Assembly (NCBI GenBank): GCA_963764525.1
Contig: CAVXTC010000015.1
Coordinates: forward strand, 1 to 64,000
DNA: 64,000 bases
Reading direction: 5' to 3'
Origin: DATDIC01 sp963764525
GTDB lineage: Bacteria; Pseudomonadota; Alphaproteobacteria; Acetobacterales; Acetobacteraceae
In this document: positions 1 through 9,788 of the stretch, piece after piece
Layout of the letters: each line of letters begins with the position of its first letter
How positions within the stretch are numbered: position 1 is the stretch's first letter
Notes under the pieces: generated by a model
Database searches by the model: none
What the model was told of the DNA's origin: nothing
The model's input: the letters and a program-made list of their open reading frames with translations, nothing else
Translations under genes and position numbers: made by a program

Positions 1-740
1 TTGATTTCCCGCTGGCCGCCGGGGTATTCCATCTTCCACATCCAGCGCTTGCCGACCACGGAAATCTTCATCGTGCCGGCCGGCGGCTGATATTCGTCCA
101 GGTAAACCCCCGCTCCCCAATAGAACAGGCCGATGAACACGACGAAGGTTGCCACCGTCCAGGCGATCTCGATCCGCCACGTCCGCTGGGCGATATTGCC
201 GCGATCGATCGGGCTGCCGGCGCGGTACTTGATCATGAACGTCCACATCAGCCCGAACACCAGCGCCAGCATCGCCGCGCTGATGAGCAGCAGGCAGATC
301 AGGATGTAGTCCACCTCGGGTGCGAAGTTCGAAGCGGCGGCAAGATGAAAATTCACCGCCGTTACTTTGCCTTCGGCCCGGCCGCGTTTGGCCAGCCCGG
401 GACCGCCGTGTGCCGCGACCTGCCGCATCGCGTCGTCGATCGGAATGTGCACAATGCCGTTCGCCTTATCGACCCAGCCGAACGAATTCAGCCGTTGCAA
501 CTCGGCACTGTGAAACCGCGCCCAATCCTCCTGCGGGTCGGGTTGCAGATGCGGTGATGGGAACGCCGCCACGCCCTCGGCGATCCGCGTGTCGGCGGTC
601 GAGTGCGGGAACAAGCCCCAGACCACCAGCCCGACAGTTGCCAGCGAACCGACCAGCAGTACCAGGGCAAAGATGATGCCACGGCCGGTGATGTCGCGCG
701 GTTCGTACCGCGCATTCGGGAGCACGATCTTCTCAGCCAT
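1..740 (-). CDS. coxB: Cytochrome c oxidase subunit II with N-terminal GWVD-domain extension (3' end outside window)
   Basis: Translated on the minus strand from an ATG at 740, the frame is open to the window edge (about 246 residues). Residues 1-50 hold one membrane helix. Residues about 85-115 carry LNSFGWVDKANG and HIPIDDAM, typical of a small membrane protein that precedes oxidase genes in Alternative Complex III clusters. From about residue 129 the sequence is a subunit II N-terminus: VNFHLAAASNFAPEVDYIL, two membrane helices, then GKRWMWKMEYPGGQREIN at the start of the cupredoxin domain. The CuA ligands lie outside the window. The two parts share one frame with no stop between them, so this is a fusion or a lost stop. 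A GTG at 356 would be a natural separate subunit II start, and a TAA sits one frame away just upstream. The start overlaps the end of actF by 8 bp. The role is electron entry into an aa3-type oxidase. Confidence 0.85.
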   Translation of the reverse strand, partial: MAEKIVLPNARYEPRDITGRGIIFALVLLVGSLATVGLVVWGLFPHSTADTRIAEGVAAFPSPHLQPDPQEDWARFHSAELQRLNSFGWVDKANGIVHIPIDDAMRQVAAHGGPGLAKRGRAEGKVTAVNFHLAAASNFAPEVDYILICLLLISAAMLALVFGLMWTFMIKYRAGSPIDRGNIAQRTWRIEIAWTVATFVVFIGLFYWGAGVYLDEYQPPAGTMKISVVGKRWMWKMEYPGGQREI

Positions 741-1799
741 GCTGAAGCACCAGACGTCGCATGACAGGCAGGCGCGGTGCACGCAGCGCAAGCGCTGCCG
801 CCAGCCCGAACACCGCCAGCATGGCAAAGCAGTCCACCCAGGACAGGCTGCGCTGACTGCTCGGGATCACCAGCCACCAGGCGCGCGGAACCTCCGCGGC
901 AATCAGCAGGCCCGAAATCCCCAGCATCCGGCGCCGCGAGCGCTGCACCTGCGGCCACAACAGCAGCAGGAACGGAATGGCAAAATGCACCGCGAAGATA
1001 ACAGCGGCAACGATGCCCCAGCCGTGCGCGATCCGAACGACATACCACGGCGCGTCGCTCGCCAGGTCGGAGTTCCACACGATCAGGAGCTGCATGAAAA
1101 CCAGATAGCCCCAGAGGACCAGCAGCCCGAGCATCAGCCTGCGCCAGATCCTCAATCGCCTTCATCTCAGGCGGCGCGACCACCAGCGTCAGCAGTGTCG
1201 CGATGGCAAGCGCGAGCAACGTGCCCTCGACCGCCAGGATCATCCCGTAGATAGTGGAGCTGAAATGCGGATCGAGCGACATGGTCGCGTCGATGCCCGC
1301 ATAGGTAACCGTCAGCAGCAGCACGATCAGCCCGGGCGGCGCGAGGCGGTACAGGCGGCCGGGCTCTTCCCGCCGAAGCGCGCCCAGGATCAACGCCCCC
1401 AGACCGAGCCACAGCCCCAGATACAGCACGCCGCGTCCGCAAACGAACGGCACATTCAGATACGCGGTGTTGCCCAGCCCCTTGGCCACCGCCGGCTGCG
1501 GCCCAGGGATACAGCGCATGTAGTTCCGCCAGCAACGGAATCGCCGCCAGCAACGCCAGCGGCAGTGTCGTCACCCCCAGCGCAAGCTGCGACCGGATGG
1601 CGTGACCCCAGCGTCCGCCGGTCAGCGCGTGGGTCAGCAGCAGCGCCATGCTGCCCAGCGGCCAGCCGATGAAACACGCCGCCGCGGCCAGCCAGGCATG
1701 CGCGAACACACGCGGCATGATGATCCAGCCGATCGCACAGCCCACCAGTCCGACAGCGCCGGCGATCCAGGCGGTCCGCTCGGCCCGCGCGCGGGTCAT
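733..1799 (-). CDS. actF: ActF, NrfD/PsrC-like quinol subunit of Alternative Complex III (frame broken twice)
   Basis: A polytopic membrane subunit that with ActC forms the quinol-oxidising membrane part of Alternative Complex III. The start at 1799 overlaps the actE stop as ATGA. Frame 1 reads MTRARAERTAWIAGAVGL through LHALYPWA near 1515. Conserved sequence then continues in a second frame (AYLNVPFVCGRGVLYL ... VVAPPEMKAIED) to about 1155. It resumes in a third frame (RLMLGLLVLWGYLVFMQ, then FLIVW-like and AHGW segments) to the stop at 733. The overall length (1067 nt) is not a multiple of three. The pieces are otherwise well conserved, with about ten hydrophobic segments, so indel errors are as likely as real inactivation. 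The gene overlaps coxB. Confidence 0.8.
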
Positions 1800-2281
1800 G
1801 GCAGTGCTTTCCGCTCGGCCGGCGTAAGATCGGCAGCCGCGACCTGCTGGCTGAGCTGCAACGCCCGGATATACGCAGCTATGGCCCACCGATCGCTCGG
1901 CTGCACACGGGCGGCATAGGAATACATGATGCCATGCCCGTCCGTGATGACGTCGTAAAAATGCTGCACCGGCGCGTCGCGCAGGGAGGATTCCTCGTAT
2001 GACGGAGGATGCGGGAAGCCGCGTTGCACGATCATCCCGTTGCCGTCGCCAAGCTCCGAATGACACGGGGTGCAGTAGATGCGGAACCGCGCCTGCCCGC
2101 GCTGCAACAGCGCCAGCGTGACCGGCGGCGCGACCGCCGGCGTGTTCTTGAACTGCACAATCCCGGCCGGCCGCTGCGCCGGCCCAACGGCCGGGGAGTA
2201 CTGCTTCTGGCGCGGCTGATCGGTCATGTCGTCGCAGCTCGCCAACAGCAGCAGCAGGATCAGCGGGACAATCCCCCTCAT
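1796..2281 (-). CDS. actE: ActE, monoheme cytochrome c lipoprotein of Alternative Complex III
   Basis: A 161-residue protein starting MRGIVPLILLLLLASCDDM. The LLASC lipobox predicts a lipoprotein anchored with its cytochrome domain in the periplasm. One heme c motif, CTPCH, lies near residue 67. The later GIMYSYA segment supplies a plausible axial Met. The C-terminus (DRWAIAAYIRALQLSQ) is the usual terminal helix of class I cytochrome c. The start at 2281 was chosen because it overlaps the actD stop as ATGA and begins the signal peptide; a longer in-frame extension upstream is a shadow of actD. In the complex it passes electrons from ActA/ActB towards the oxidase. Confidence 0.9.
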   Translation of the reverse strand: MRGIVPLILLLLLASCDDMTDQPRQKQYSPAVGPAQRPAGIVQFKNTPAVAPPVTLALLQRGQARFRIYCTPCHSELGDGNGMIVQRGFPHPPSYEESSLRDAPVQHFYDVITDGHGIMYSYAARVQPSDRWAIAAYIRALQLSQQVAAADLTPAERKALP

Positions 2282-2808
2282 GCCGGAACCTCCGCCAGTG
2301 CCGGGCCGACTTCCTCGACCGAGTCCGGATGCAACGACCAGATCACCCGCCGCGCCCGGGCCAATTCGGCGTCGTCCTCGCTGTGCACCGCCAGCAGCCA
2401 CCCGGCACAACTCGCCTGGCGAAGGTTGGCGCACTCGTCCACCGGATCCCACAGCCGCGGCAGGCGGTTGACCATGAGATAGCTGATGAAACCGGCGCTT
2501 ATGGCGCACAGGACCCCGAACTCGAAAGCGATCGGAACAAAAGCGGGCCAGGAGAACGCAGGTCGCCCGCCCACATTGACCGGCCAGTTGAACACGTCCG
2601 CGTAGGTTTCCAGCCCAAACATCGCGGCCGCCCCGAGCATGCCGGCAACGAAGATCCGCAGCGGTATCGGCGAACCGTTTCCCGGCTCGTCGTGCTCCAA
2701 TGGCTGCGGCGTGTACGTATCGATCGTTCCGATCTGCTCGCTGCGCAGCCGGGACAGCGCATGTTCCAGTGCCGCCTCCGTCCCGAACCCGGCGACGATC
2801 GCGCTCAT
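2278..2808 (-). CDS. actD: ActD, DUF3341 membrane subunit of Alternative Complex III
   Basis: An intact 176-residue protein. The N-terminal part (MSAIVAGFGTEAALEHALSR) is the small soluble domain of the DUF3341 family. Two membrane helices follow around residues 50-75 and 90-115. Between them lies the family signature GGRPAFSWPAFVPIAFEFG. The C-terminus contains a soluble tail with SVEEVGPA. The start overlaps the actC stop (ATGA) and the stop overlaps the actE start, so translation is probably coupled. ActD is a structural subunit next to ActC/ActF in the membrane; no redox centre is expected and none is seen. Confidence 0.92.
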   Translation of the reverse strand: MSAIVAGFGTEAALEHALSRLRSEQIGTIDTYTPQPLEHDEPGNGSPIPLRIFVAGMLGAAAMFGLETYADVFNWPVNVGGRPAFSWPAFVPIAFEFGVLCAISAGFISYLMVNRLPRLWDPVDECANLRQASCAGWLLAVHSEDDAELARARRVIWSLHPDSVEEVGPALAEVPA

Positions 2809-4195
2809 GACGCGTGGCGCTTCAGCAAGGGGCGCATCTCATGCATGGCGATCAACGGAACCAGCCGGACGATCAGCAGCATTCCGAAGAAGAAAAATCC
2901 GACCGAACCGAGCAGTGTCGCCCAGTCCCAGTAGCTGCCGTGATAGTTGCCCCAGGCCGAAGGCAGATGCGTGCGGTGCAGGCTGGTTACCACGATCTCG
3001 TACCGCTCCATCCACATCCCGACAATCACGCCGGTGGAAATCACCAGCACCAGCCACTGTCGCATGCGCATCCGCCGAAACCACAGAAGCTGCGGCAGGC
3101 AGATATTGAATAGGATCGTGCCCCAATAGATGTACCAGTACCATGCCAGTGGTACGCGCAGCGAACATCGTCTTTTCCGCTGCCTCGGCGCCGTACCAGG
3201 GTGCCGAACGCATCCATCATGTAGGCATACAGAAGAAACAGGCTGCTGGTCAGCAGCAGCCGGCACAGCACATCGATGTGCCGGCCGGTGATCATCTGCT
3301 CCAGGCGCAGCAGACGCCGCAGCGGGATGATCAGCAGCAGGGCCATCGCAAACCCGGACAGGATGGCACCGAATACGAAGAACGGGGGATACTCGGTCGA
3401 GTGCCATCCGACGGTTGCGGCCCCGGCGAAATCCAGGCCGACAATGCTGTGCACCGAGCACACCAGCGGCGCCATGATGGCGGCCAGCACCGCATAGGTC
3501 GCCCGCAGGTTGCGCCATTCCCGACCGGTGCCGCGGAAGCCAAGCGCCAGAATTCCGTAGAACACCTGTTTGCCGCGCGTGACGGCACGGTCCCGCACGC
3601 TCCCCATGTCGGGGATCAGGCCCAGGTACCAGAACAGGACCGAAGCAATGACATAGGTCAGCAGCGCATAGAAATCCCAGATCAGCGGGCTTCGCCATTG
3701 CGGCCAGTAGCCCATCGTGTTGGGGTACGGGATAAGCCAGTAGAACAGCCACGGCCTGCCGAGATGCAGGATCGGGAAAATCCCGGCGCAGGCCGCCGCA
3801 AACAGCGTCATCAATTCGGCAATGCAATTCGTCGAAGTACGCCAGTCCGCGCGCGTCAGGAAGAACAGCGCGGAAATGAACGTGCCGCCCGAGGCGATCC
3901 CGATCCACCAGACGTAGTTGATGATCGCAAAGCCCCACATCACAGGCCAGTCGATGCCCCAGATGCCGACGCCGGCGATGAACAGCCAGAGGATCGACCC
4001 GATCAGCACCAGGGTCAGCAGCCCGCAGGGCGCCAGCGCGATCCACCACCACAGGAACGCCCGCTCCCGCAGCGCCAGCGCGCAGATCCGGTCGGTCATG
4101 GAGCCCAGTGTCAGGCCGGGCAGCACGACGGGATCGTCGTTGTGCAGCACCACCTTGCCGGCAAGCGTGCCGGCGCCTTCGGCGAATTCGCTCAC
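2805..4195 (-). CDS. actC: ActC, NrfD-like quinol-oxidising membrane subunit (frame broken twice near 3150-3200)
   Basis: A polytopic membrane protein of the NrfD/PsrC family and the presumed quinol site of Alternative Complex III. The GTG start at 4195 overlaps the actB stop (GTGA). Long conserved segments are visible: YVWWIGIASGGTFISA, HLGRPWLFYWLIPYPN, and PLVCSVHSIVGLDFAG. After YAYMMDAFGT (about 3200) the frame shifts to WYGAEAAEKTMFAA. About 45 nt later it shifts again to VPLAWYWYIYWGTILFN, which continues to the stop at 2805. Both changes are equivalent to a single extra base. All segments match the family, so one gene was present. Its stop overlaps the actD start. Confidence 0.85.
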
Positions 4196-7067
4196 CCGAC
4201 CGTCTCCCCGATCCTCGGATTCGGGTTGCGCACCAGCGCCTCATACGTGGTCCGCGGATGCGTGTGCTGGTCCTCCAGCAGCGCGTAATTGAGTGGGCTC
4301 TGTTTGCGCTTCGCGACGTCGCTGTCGGATTGCGACTGATCGCCGAAGGTGAACGCCTGAGTCGGGCAGGCGGCCTGGCACGCCGTGCGCACCTCCTGCG
4401 GGTAGACCTTGCGGTTCTCCCGGTCGGCGTCGATGCGGGCAACGGCAATTCGTTGCAGGCAGTAGGTGCACTTCTCCATCACGCCGCGCGCACGCACCGT
4501 CACGTTGGGGTTCCACGACACCGCCGGCCGCCGCTGCTCGCCGCCGTAATCGTAGAAGTTGAAACGGCGCACCTTGTAAGGGCAGTTGTTAGAGCAGAAC
4601 CGGGTGCCCACGCACCGGTTATAGACCATCAGGTTCAGCCCTTCGGAATCATGCACGGTGGCGCCCACAGGACACACCAGTTCGCATGGCGCCTTTTCGC
4701 AGTGCATGCACAGCATCGGCTGAAAAAAGGTCTCCGGCCGCTCGGCGGTGCCTTCGTAGTAGCGATCGATGCGCAGCCAGTGCATCTCCCGCTCCATCTC
4801 CACCTGCTCCTTGCCGACCGTTGGAGTGTTGTTCTCCGCCTGGCAGGCGATCACGCAGGCGTTGCAGCCGATGCAGGAATTGAGATCGACGGACATCGCC
4901 CACTCCGCCGGACCGGGCGGTTTGCGGTGATACAGCTCCGGCTGCTCGGGACGCTTCGCGAATTTCTCGTTCTGCTGGAACTCCGTCAGCGTGGCATGGC
5001 GCACGATGTCGTCGATGTTATCAAACACCAAATTGTGGTAAATCGTGCTGACCAACCGCGTGTGGCCGCGCGCCTTGTTCACCTGCGCCGCGCCGCCCAC
5101 GCCGGTCAGCGGATAAAAATCGAACCCAGCCCCGTGCCCGACGCCATTGGCCACGCGCCGCCCATTCCCGAGCCACGCCACCATCGCTTCGGACGCCAGC
5201 CCCGGCTGAATCCAGACCGGCACGGGCAACACCTGCTGCCCGACCGCTACATCCACATGATCACCGTTGCTGACACCGAGCTTCTCCGCCATCGCCGGCG
5301 AGATCAGCAGCGGATTGTCCCAGGTCAGCTTGGTCAGCGGCCGAGGCAGTTCCTGTAACCACGGGCTGTTCGCATAACGCCCGTCCCACAGCGACGGATC
5401 GGGTTGGAACCGCAGCGACAGCCCGGCCGGTGCATCGGCGATCCTGGCCTCGGCCGCCGCCGGCCGCAGCGTGACATTGGCGACCGGGCTGGCGCTGTTC
5501 GGCAGCACGCCAGCCGCCAATGCATCGTGCCAACCCTGATCGAAATTTCCTCCAGCCTCGGCCGCCAAGTCTGCTGCACCAGCGACAACGGCGTCGGCGG
5601 AAACGCCTGCGTAAACAGCCCCAGCAGCTCGGCCGCACTCATCCCGCCGTACAGCGGCAGTGCCTGCGGTTGTAGAATCGTCGCCGTGCCGTCATGGCCG
5701 CGCGCATCGCCCCAGGCTTCCCAGCCATGCGCCATCGGCACCGACCAGGTCGCCGCCTTCGCCGTCTCGTCCGGCTCGCGTGTCAGCGCGAAGCTCAGCT
5801 TCACCCGCTTTAGCGCCGCGGCGAACCCGAGCGTCCCAGGCGCGGTAAACACCGGGTTTGCATCCAGGATCAGCAGCGTCGTCACGCGCCCGGCCTGCAT
5901 GTCGCCGACCAGAGCTGCAAGCGAGTCGCCCATGAGCTGCGGCTCGTGCAAGACCGGCTCGATCAGTTGCAGCGTGGCACCGCGCGCGCCCAGCGCCTCG
6001 TTCATCGCATGCACCAGCGCGTGAAGTTCCGGCGGCTGCTCGGGTCCCGCATGGATGAACGCGCGCCCATGATGCGCCTTCAGGTCGGCGATGATTTCGC
6101 CCACCCAGGGCGGTGCCGTGCCAGGCGCGGCGCCGTGCAACAGCCCGGCGGCCAGTGCGGCCACCACCTGACGCAATTCGCGCGGCCCGGCAACGAACCG
6201 ATGATCCGCCACCGAACCCAGCAAGCTTGGCACCGGCTCGATCGCATAGACCCGGCTCATCGCCTGCGTGCGCGTCGGATTGCGCCGGCCGGCGAAATCT
6301 CGCGCATAGCGCACCCAGCCGGGTGCCGCTTCAATCAGGTCGCTGTCGATGGCCAGGATCACGTCGGCCGCGTCCAGCCTCGGCACCACATCCACCGCGC
6401 GGCCATAAGCGAGCTCGGCACCCTTCGTCGCGTTGTCGCGGTTGATCGGTTCCCATTGGTGCCACCGCGCATTCGGATACGCACGGCGCACCTGATCGAG
6501 CTGCGCCGCCACGGTTGGCGAGCCGACCGCGCCGCTGAGGATACGAAAGCCGTCGCCCTTATGCGCGGCGATGTCGGCACGCGCCGCGGCAATCGCGGTC
6601 AGCAGCGACTGCCGATCGGATGGCGTGCCGGCCGCGGTGATCGCCATCTCGCGTGACGGATCATAGAAGCTCAGCACTTCCGCCTGGGCGAAGACATCGG
6701 TGGCGCCCAGGCTCGATGGGTGGTTCGGATTGCCCTCCACCTTGATCGGTCGGCCCATCTGATGCGTCACCACGGTACCCAGCGCGGTCCCGGCATGGAC
6801 ATGCGCCGTGGCGTAATGGTTCGGCTGGCCGGGTATGATGTCAGGTGGCACGCGAACGGCAGGGATCAGCACGCCACCAGGATTGCCGGCGTAGCAGCCG
6901 GTCAGGCCGCTCATGGCAAACGCCGCGCCCATCAGCCGCAGCACCGTCCGCCGGCTGGGCTCCGCCGCCAGCGCCTCGCGCAGGCTCGGAAATTCCTGCG
7001 CTGCACGCTCCAGGAACGCCGGATCGCGCTCCATCTCCTGCATGCTGCGCCACTGGCGCGGTTTCAC
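4192..7067 (-). CDS. actB: ActB, molybdopterin-like/iron-sulfur subunit of Alternative Complex III (one frame change)
   Basis: A large peripheral subunit of about 958 codons. The GTG at 7067 overlaps the actA stop (GTGA). A Tat-type motif, SRRTVLRLMGA, lies near residue 45. Residues about 50-750 resemble a molybdopterin oxidoreductase domain that in this family binds no cofactor. The C-terminal part is a four-cluster ferredoxin domain with CIGCNACVIACQAEN, CMHCEKAPCELVCPVGA, CVGTRFCSNNCPYKVRR, and CTYCLQRI ... CQAACPTQA. The frame changes once near 5545 (from SLVQQTWRPRLE to GNFDQGWHDALAAG), with conserved sequence on both sides. It relays electrons between quinol oxidation and the hemes. Confidence 0.88.
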
Positions 7068-7716
7068 CGGTGACACACGGAGCAGTCCAGCAGGTCGCGG
7101 TTGGGGACGTGATATTGCGACAGCAGCGCCTTGGGCGACGGCGTGTCCGCGGTGCGGTGCCATTCGGTGTTGTAGATCTGATCGGCCGGACGCAGCCGTG
7201 GCCCGGGATCGGCATGACAATCGATGCAGAACGTCATGGTCATGCCGCTGGCCTTGTAAGTCAGCGACATCGTCGCCACCGCGCCGTGGCACTCAGAGCA
7301 CCCGACGCCTTTGGCGATGTGGATCGAGTGATTGAAGAACACGTAATCGGGCAGGTTGGTCACGCGGTTCCACACCAGCGGCGTGTCACTGGCCAGACTG
7401 TCGCGCACTGGCGCCAGTATCTTCGCGTTGGTCCAGATCTGCGAATGACAGGTCATGCAAACATGGGTCGGCGGCATGCTGCCGGTCACCGCGTTCTCGA
7501 TCCCGACATGGCGTACCGGCAGTCGAGGCCAAGGCCGCCGACATGATGCTGATGACTGAACGGCACCGGCTGATCGACCACCCAGAAGCTGTTGCGACGG
7601 TAATCGGTGCGCGGCCAGCCCCACCACCAGCCGATCCCGGCAAGCACCAGCAGCGCCCCCCCGATAAGTCCCACTTTCGATGCAAGGTTTGCCCCGGGCC
7701 CGAAGATCGCCGCCAT
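7064..7716 (-). CDS. actA: ActA, pentaheme cytochrome c of Alternative Complex III (frame broken inside the first heme motif)
   Basis: First gene of the operon. The start is ATG 7716 (MAAIFGPGANLASKVGLIGG), with one N-terminal membrane anchor around residues 12-32. The periplasmic domain has four complete heme motifs (CMTCH, CSECH, CIDCH, CSVCH). A fifth would be first in the protein: GLGLDCRY is followed, one base short, by GCC ATG where TGC CAT would give CRYCH. One missing base at about 7510 therefore breaks the frame exactly in that motif. Five hemes is the ActA norm, so a working ancestor is clear. The stop overlaps the actB start. It presumably accepts electrons from ActB. Confidence 0.88.
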
Positions 7717-7900
7717 TGCGCCTCACACCGTCTCGGCGCGAACATGAGCATGCCGCTACCACATGACGGGACTCAAACACGCGTGATGGCGCTTCGCTCA
7801 CCAGTTTGTGCAACTCTGATCAATCGTCATGCCCGCCCGGAAACCGGCGCGCCACGCCACGCGTTGGCGCCGGTTGGGGCCGCACCAAGGAGGAAATGAT

Positions 7901-8768
7901 ATGGCCGGACGTCCGATCTGGCGCGGGCACCTGCGCCTCGCTTTGGTCTCCTGCCCGATCGCGCTGCACACCGTGCATCGCGCCGGCGGAGAGTTGCGAT
8001 TTCACTTCATCAATCCAAAGACGGGTCACCGCGTCCGCATGGTGACCCTGGATGCGGAGACCGATGAGGAACTGTCGCGCGGCGATCTGGCGCGTGGCTA
8101 TGAGTTCGAGAAGGACCGCTATGTCATTCTCGATGCGGAGGATTTCGACAGTGCGAAGATCGAGTCCTCCAGCGTACCTTACGATCGATAAATTCGTCGA
8201 TGCCGGCGCGATCCCGCCGATCTTTTTCGACGCCAGCTATTACCTGGCACCCGACGGCGAGGCCGGGCTGGACGTTTATGCGGTGCTGCGCGAAGCGATC
8301 GCGAAATCCGGCAAGGCGGCGCTGTCGCGCGTGGTGATGTCTCGCCGGGAACGCGCGGTGGCGATCCTTCCGATGGGCGACGGCATGGCGCTGCACACGT
8401 TGCATGAAAAGCACGACATCTACGACCCCAAAACGCTGTTCGACCCGGTGACGCACGAGGACGCCGATCCGGAAATGGTGAAGCTGGCAACGCAGTTGAT
8501 CGAACGGCAAACCGCGCCGTTCGAGCCCGCCGACATCGAGGACCGCTACGAAAAACGGCTGCGTGAGGTGATCGATGCCAAGCTGCGTGGCGAAGGCGTC
8601 GTCAGCCAGCCGCCGCCCGAAAAGCGGCGCGACAACGTCGTGGACCTGATGGCCGCACTGAAACAAAGCCTCGGCCGAGGCGCCGAGAGTGCGCGCAAGC
8701 CGCCACCATCGAAAACGCCGACCAAGGCCGCTGCCGCGCGGCAGCCCACAACGCGCAAGCGGGCGTAA
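7901..8768 (+). CDS. ku: Non-homologous end-joining protein Ku (one frame change)
   Basis: Bacterial Ku, the DNA-end-binding homodimer that works with LigD. The start ATG 7901 (MAGRPIWRGHLRLALVSCP) lies about 8 bases after a strong AAGGAGG. The N-terminal part runs in one frame to KIESSSV near 8175. The family sequence then continues one frame over (LTIDKFVDAGAIPPIFFD ... GMALHTLHEKHDIYD) to the TAA at 8768. The total is about 289 codons, a normal Ku length, with a Lys/Ala/Pro-rich C-terminal tail (TPTKAAAARQPTTRKRA). No ligD is in the window. The stop abuts the convergent aldo/keto reductase with no gap. Confidence 0.9.
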
Positions 8769-9788
8769 TCAGCCGGGCAGCACAGGCATCCTGACCGCTT
8801 CATTCCGGCGTTCCCGCATCGCGTCCTCCATCGAGCGTGGGAAGCGGTGCGGCGGAGCCGACACCTTGTCCAGTCGCGCCAGCGCCTCGGCCGGCAACCG
8901 CCATCCGCCGGCCCGTAGATTGTCGCGCAACTGCTCGGCGGTCCGCGCCCCGGCGATGGCGCTGGTGATGAACCGCTGATCGAGCACCCAGCGCAGCGCC
9001 ACCTGGGCCGGCGACCGCCCAAGCTGCCCGGCGATCTCCAGCAGGGTCGCCAGAATCTCGTCGCGGTTGGCGGCGAAGAAGCGCAACGGAAAGCCCCAGC
9101 CCTCCGCCGAGCGCGCCCCGGCACGGCTGGTTTCGCCAGGCTGGTACTTGCCACTCAGGAAGCCGCCTCCCAGCGGAGACCACACCACGACACCCAGGCC
9201 CTTCAGCTCGCAGACCGGCACGATCTCTTCTTCGATGTCGCGTACCACCAGGCTGTATTGCGGCTGGTAGCATTCGAAACGAGCGAGGTCGTGCGTGTCG
9301 GCAATCCACAGCGCTTCCATCAGCCGCCATGCCTCGTAATTGCTGCACCCGGCATAGACCACCTTCCCGGCGGTGATCAGGTCGTCGAACGCCCGCAGCA
9401 TTTCCTGCAACGGGGTCTGCACATCGACATGGTGGATGTAATAAAGGTCGATGTAGTCGGTGTTCAGCCGGCGCAAACTGTCCTCGACCGCGCGCACGAT
9501 GTGCAGGCGCGACATGCCGGACTGGTTCGGGCCGGGGCCCATCGGATTGAACACCTTGGTGGCGATCACCGTATCGTGCCGCCGGCCGGCCAGCAGTTCG
9601 CCCAGCATCGTTTCGGCGGCACCGTTGTTGTAGCTGTTCGCGGTGTCGATGAAGTTCACCCCGGCCTCGAAGGCGAGCGACAGCATGCGGCCGGCTTCCG
9701 CCTTGTCGGCGCCGTTGCCGAAGGTCATCGTCCCCAGGCAGATTTCCGAGACCTTGAGGCCGGACTGGCCCATGCGGCGATAGTCCAT
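8769..9788 (-). CDS. Aldo/keto reductase
   Basis: An intact 339-residue NADPH-dependent oxidoreductase of the Tas/YajO-like AKR branch. It starts MDYRRMGQSGLKVSEICLG. The catalytic tetrad can be read: Asp in NFIDTANSYNNG with the following Tyr, Lys in VIATKVFNPMG, and His in YYIHHVD. The C-terminal coenzyme-binding segment is AIAGARTAEQLRDNL. ATG 9788 is preferred over an upstream in-frame ATG because homology begins there. It overlaps the 3' end of the upstream lipase-like frame by 64 bp on the same strand, so that lipase end is probably overcalled. The substrate is unknown. Confidence 0.9.
   Translation of the reverse strand: MDYRRMGQSGLKVSEICLGTMTFGNGADKAEAGRMLSLAFEAGVNFIDTANSYNNGAAETMLGELLAGRRHDTVIATKVFNPMGPGPNQSGMSRLHIVRAVEDSLRRLNTDYIDLYYIHHVDVQTPLQEMLRAFDDLITAGKVVYAGCSNYEAWRLMEALWIADTHDLARFECYQPQYSLVVRDIEEEIVPVCELKGLGVVVWSPLGGGFLSGKYQPGETSRAGARSAEGWGFPLRFFAANRDEILATLLEIAGQLGRSPAQVALRWVLDQRFITSAIAGARTAEQLRDNLRAGGWRLPAEALARLDKVSAPPHRFPRSMEDAMRERRNEAVRMPVLPG

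Noticed and set aside
488..1519. A 343-codon minus-strand frame as one gene
   Set aside because: Only its first half is actF; beyond about 1155 it reads the wrong frame of actF and of coxB.
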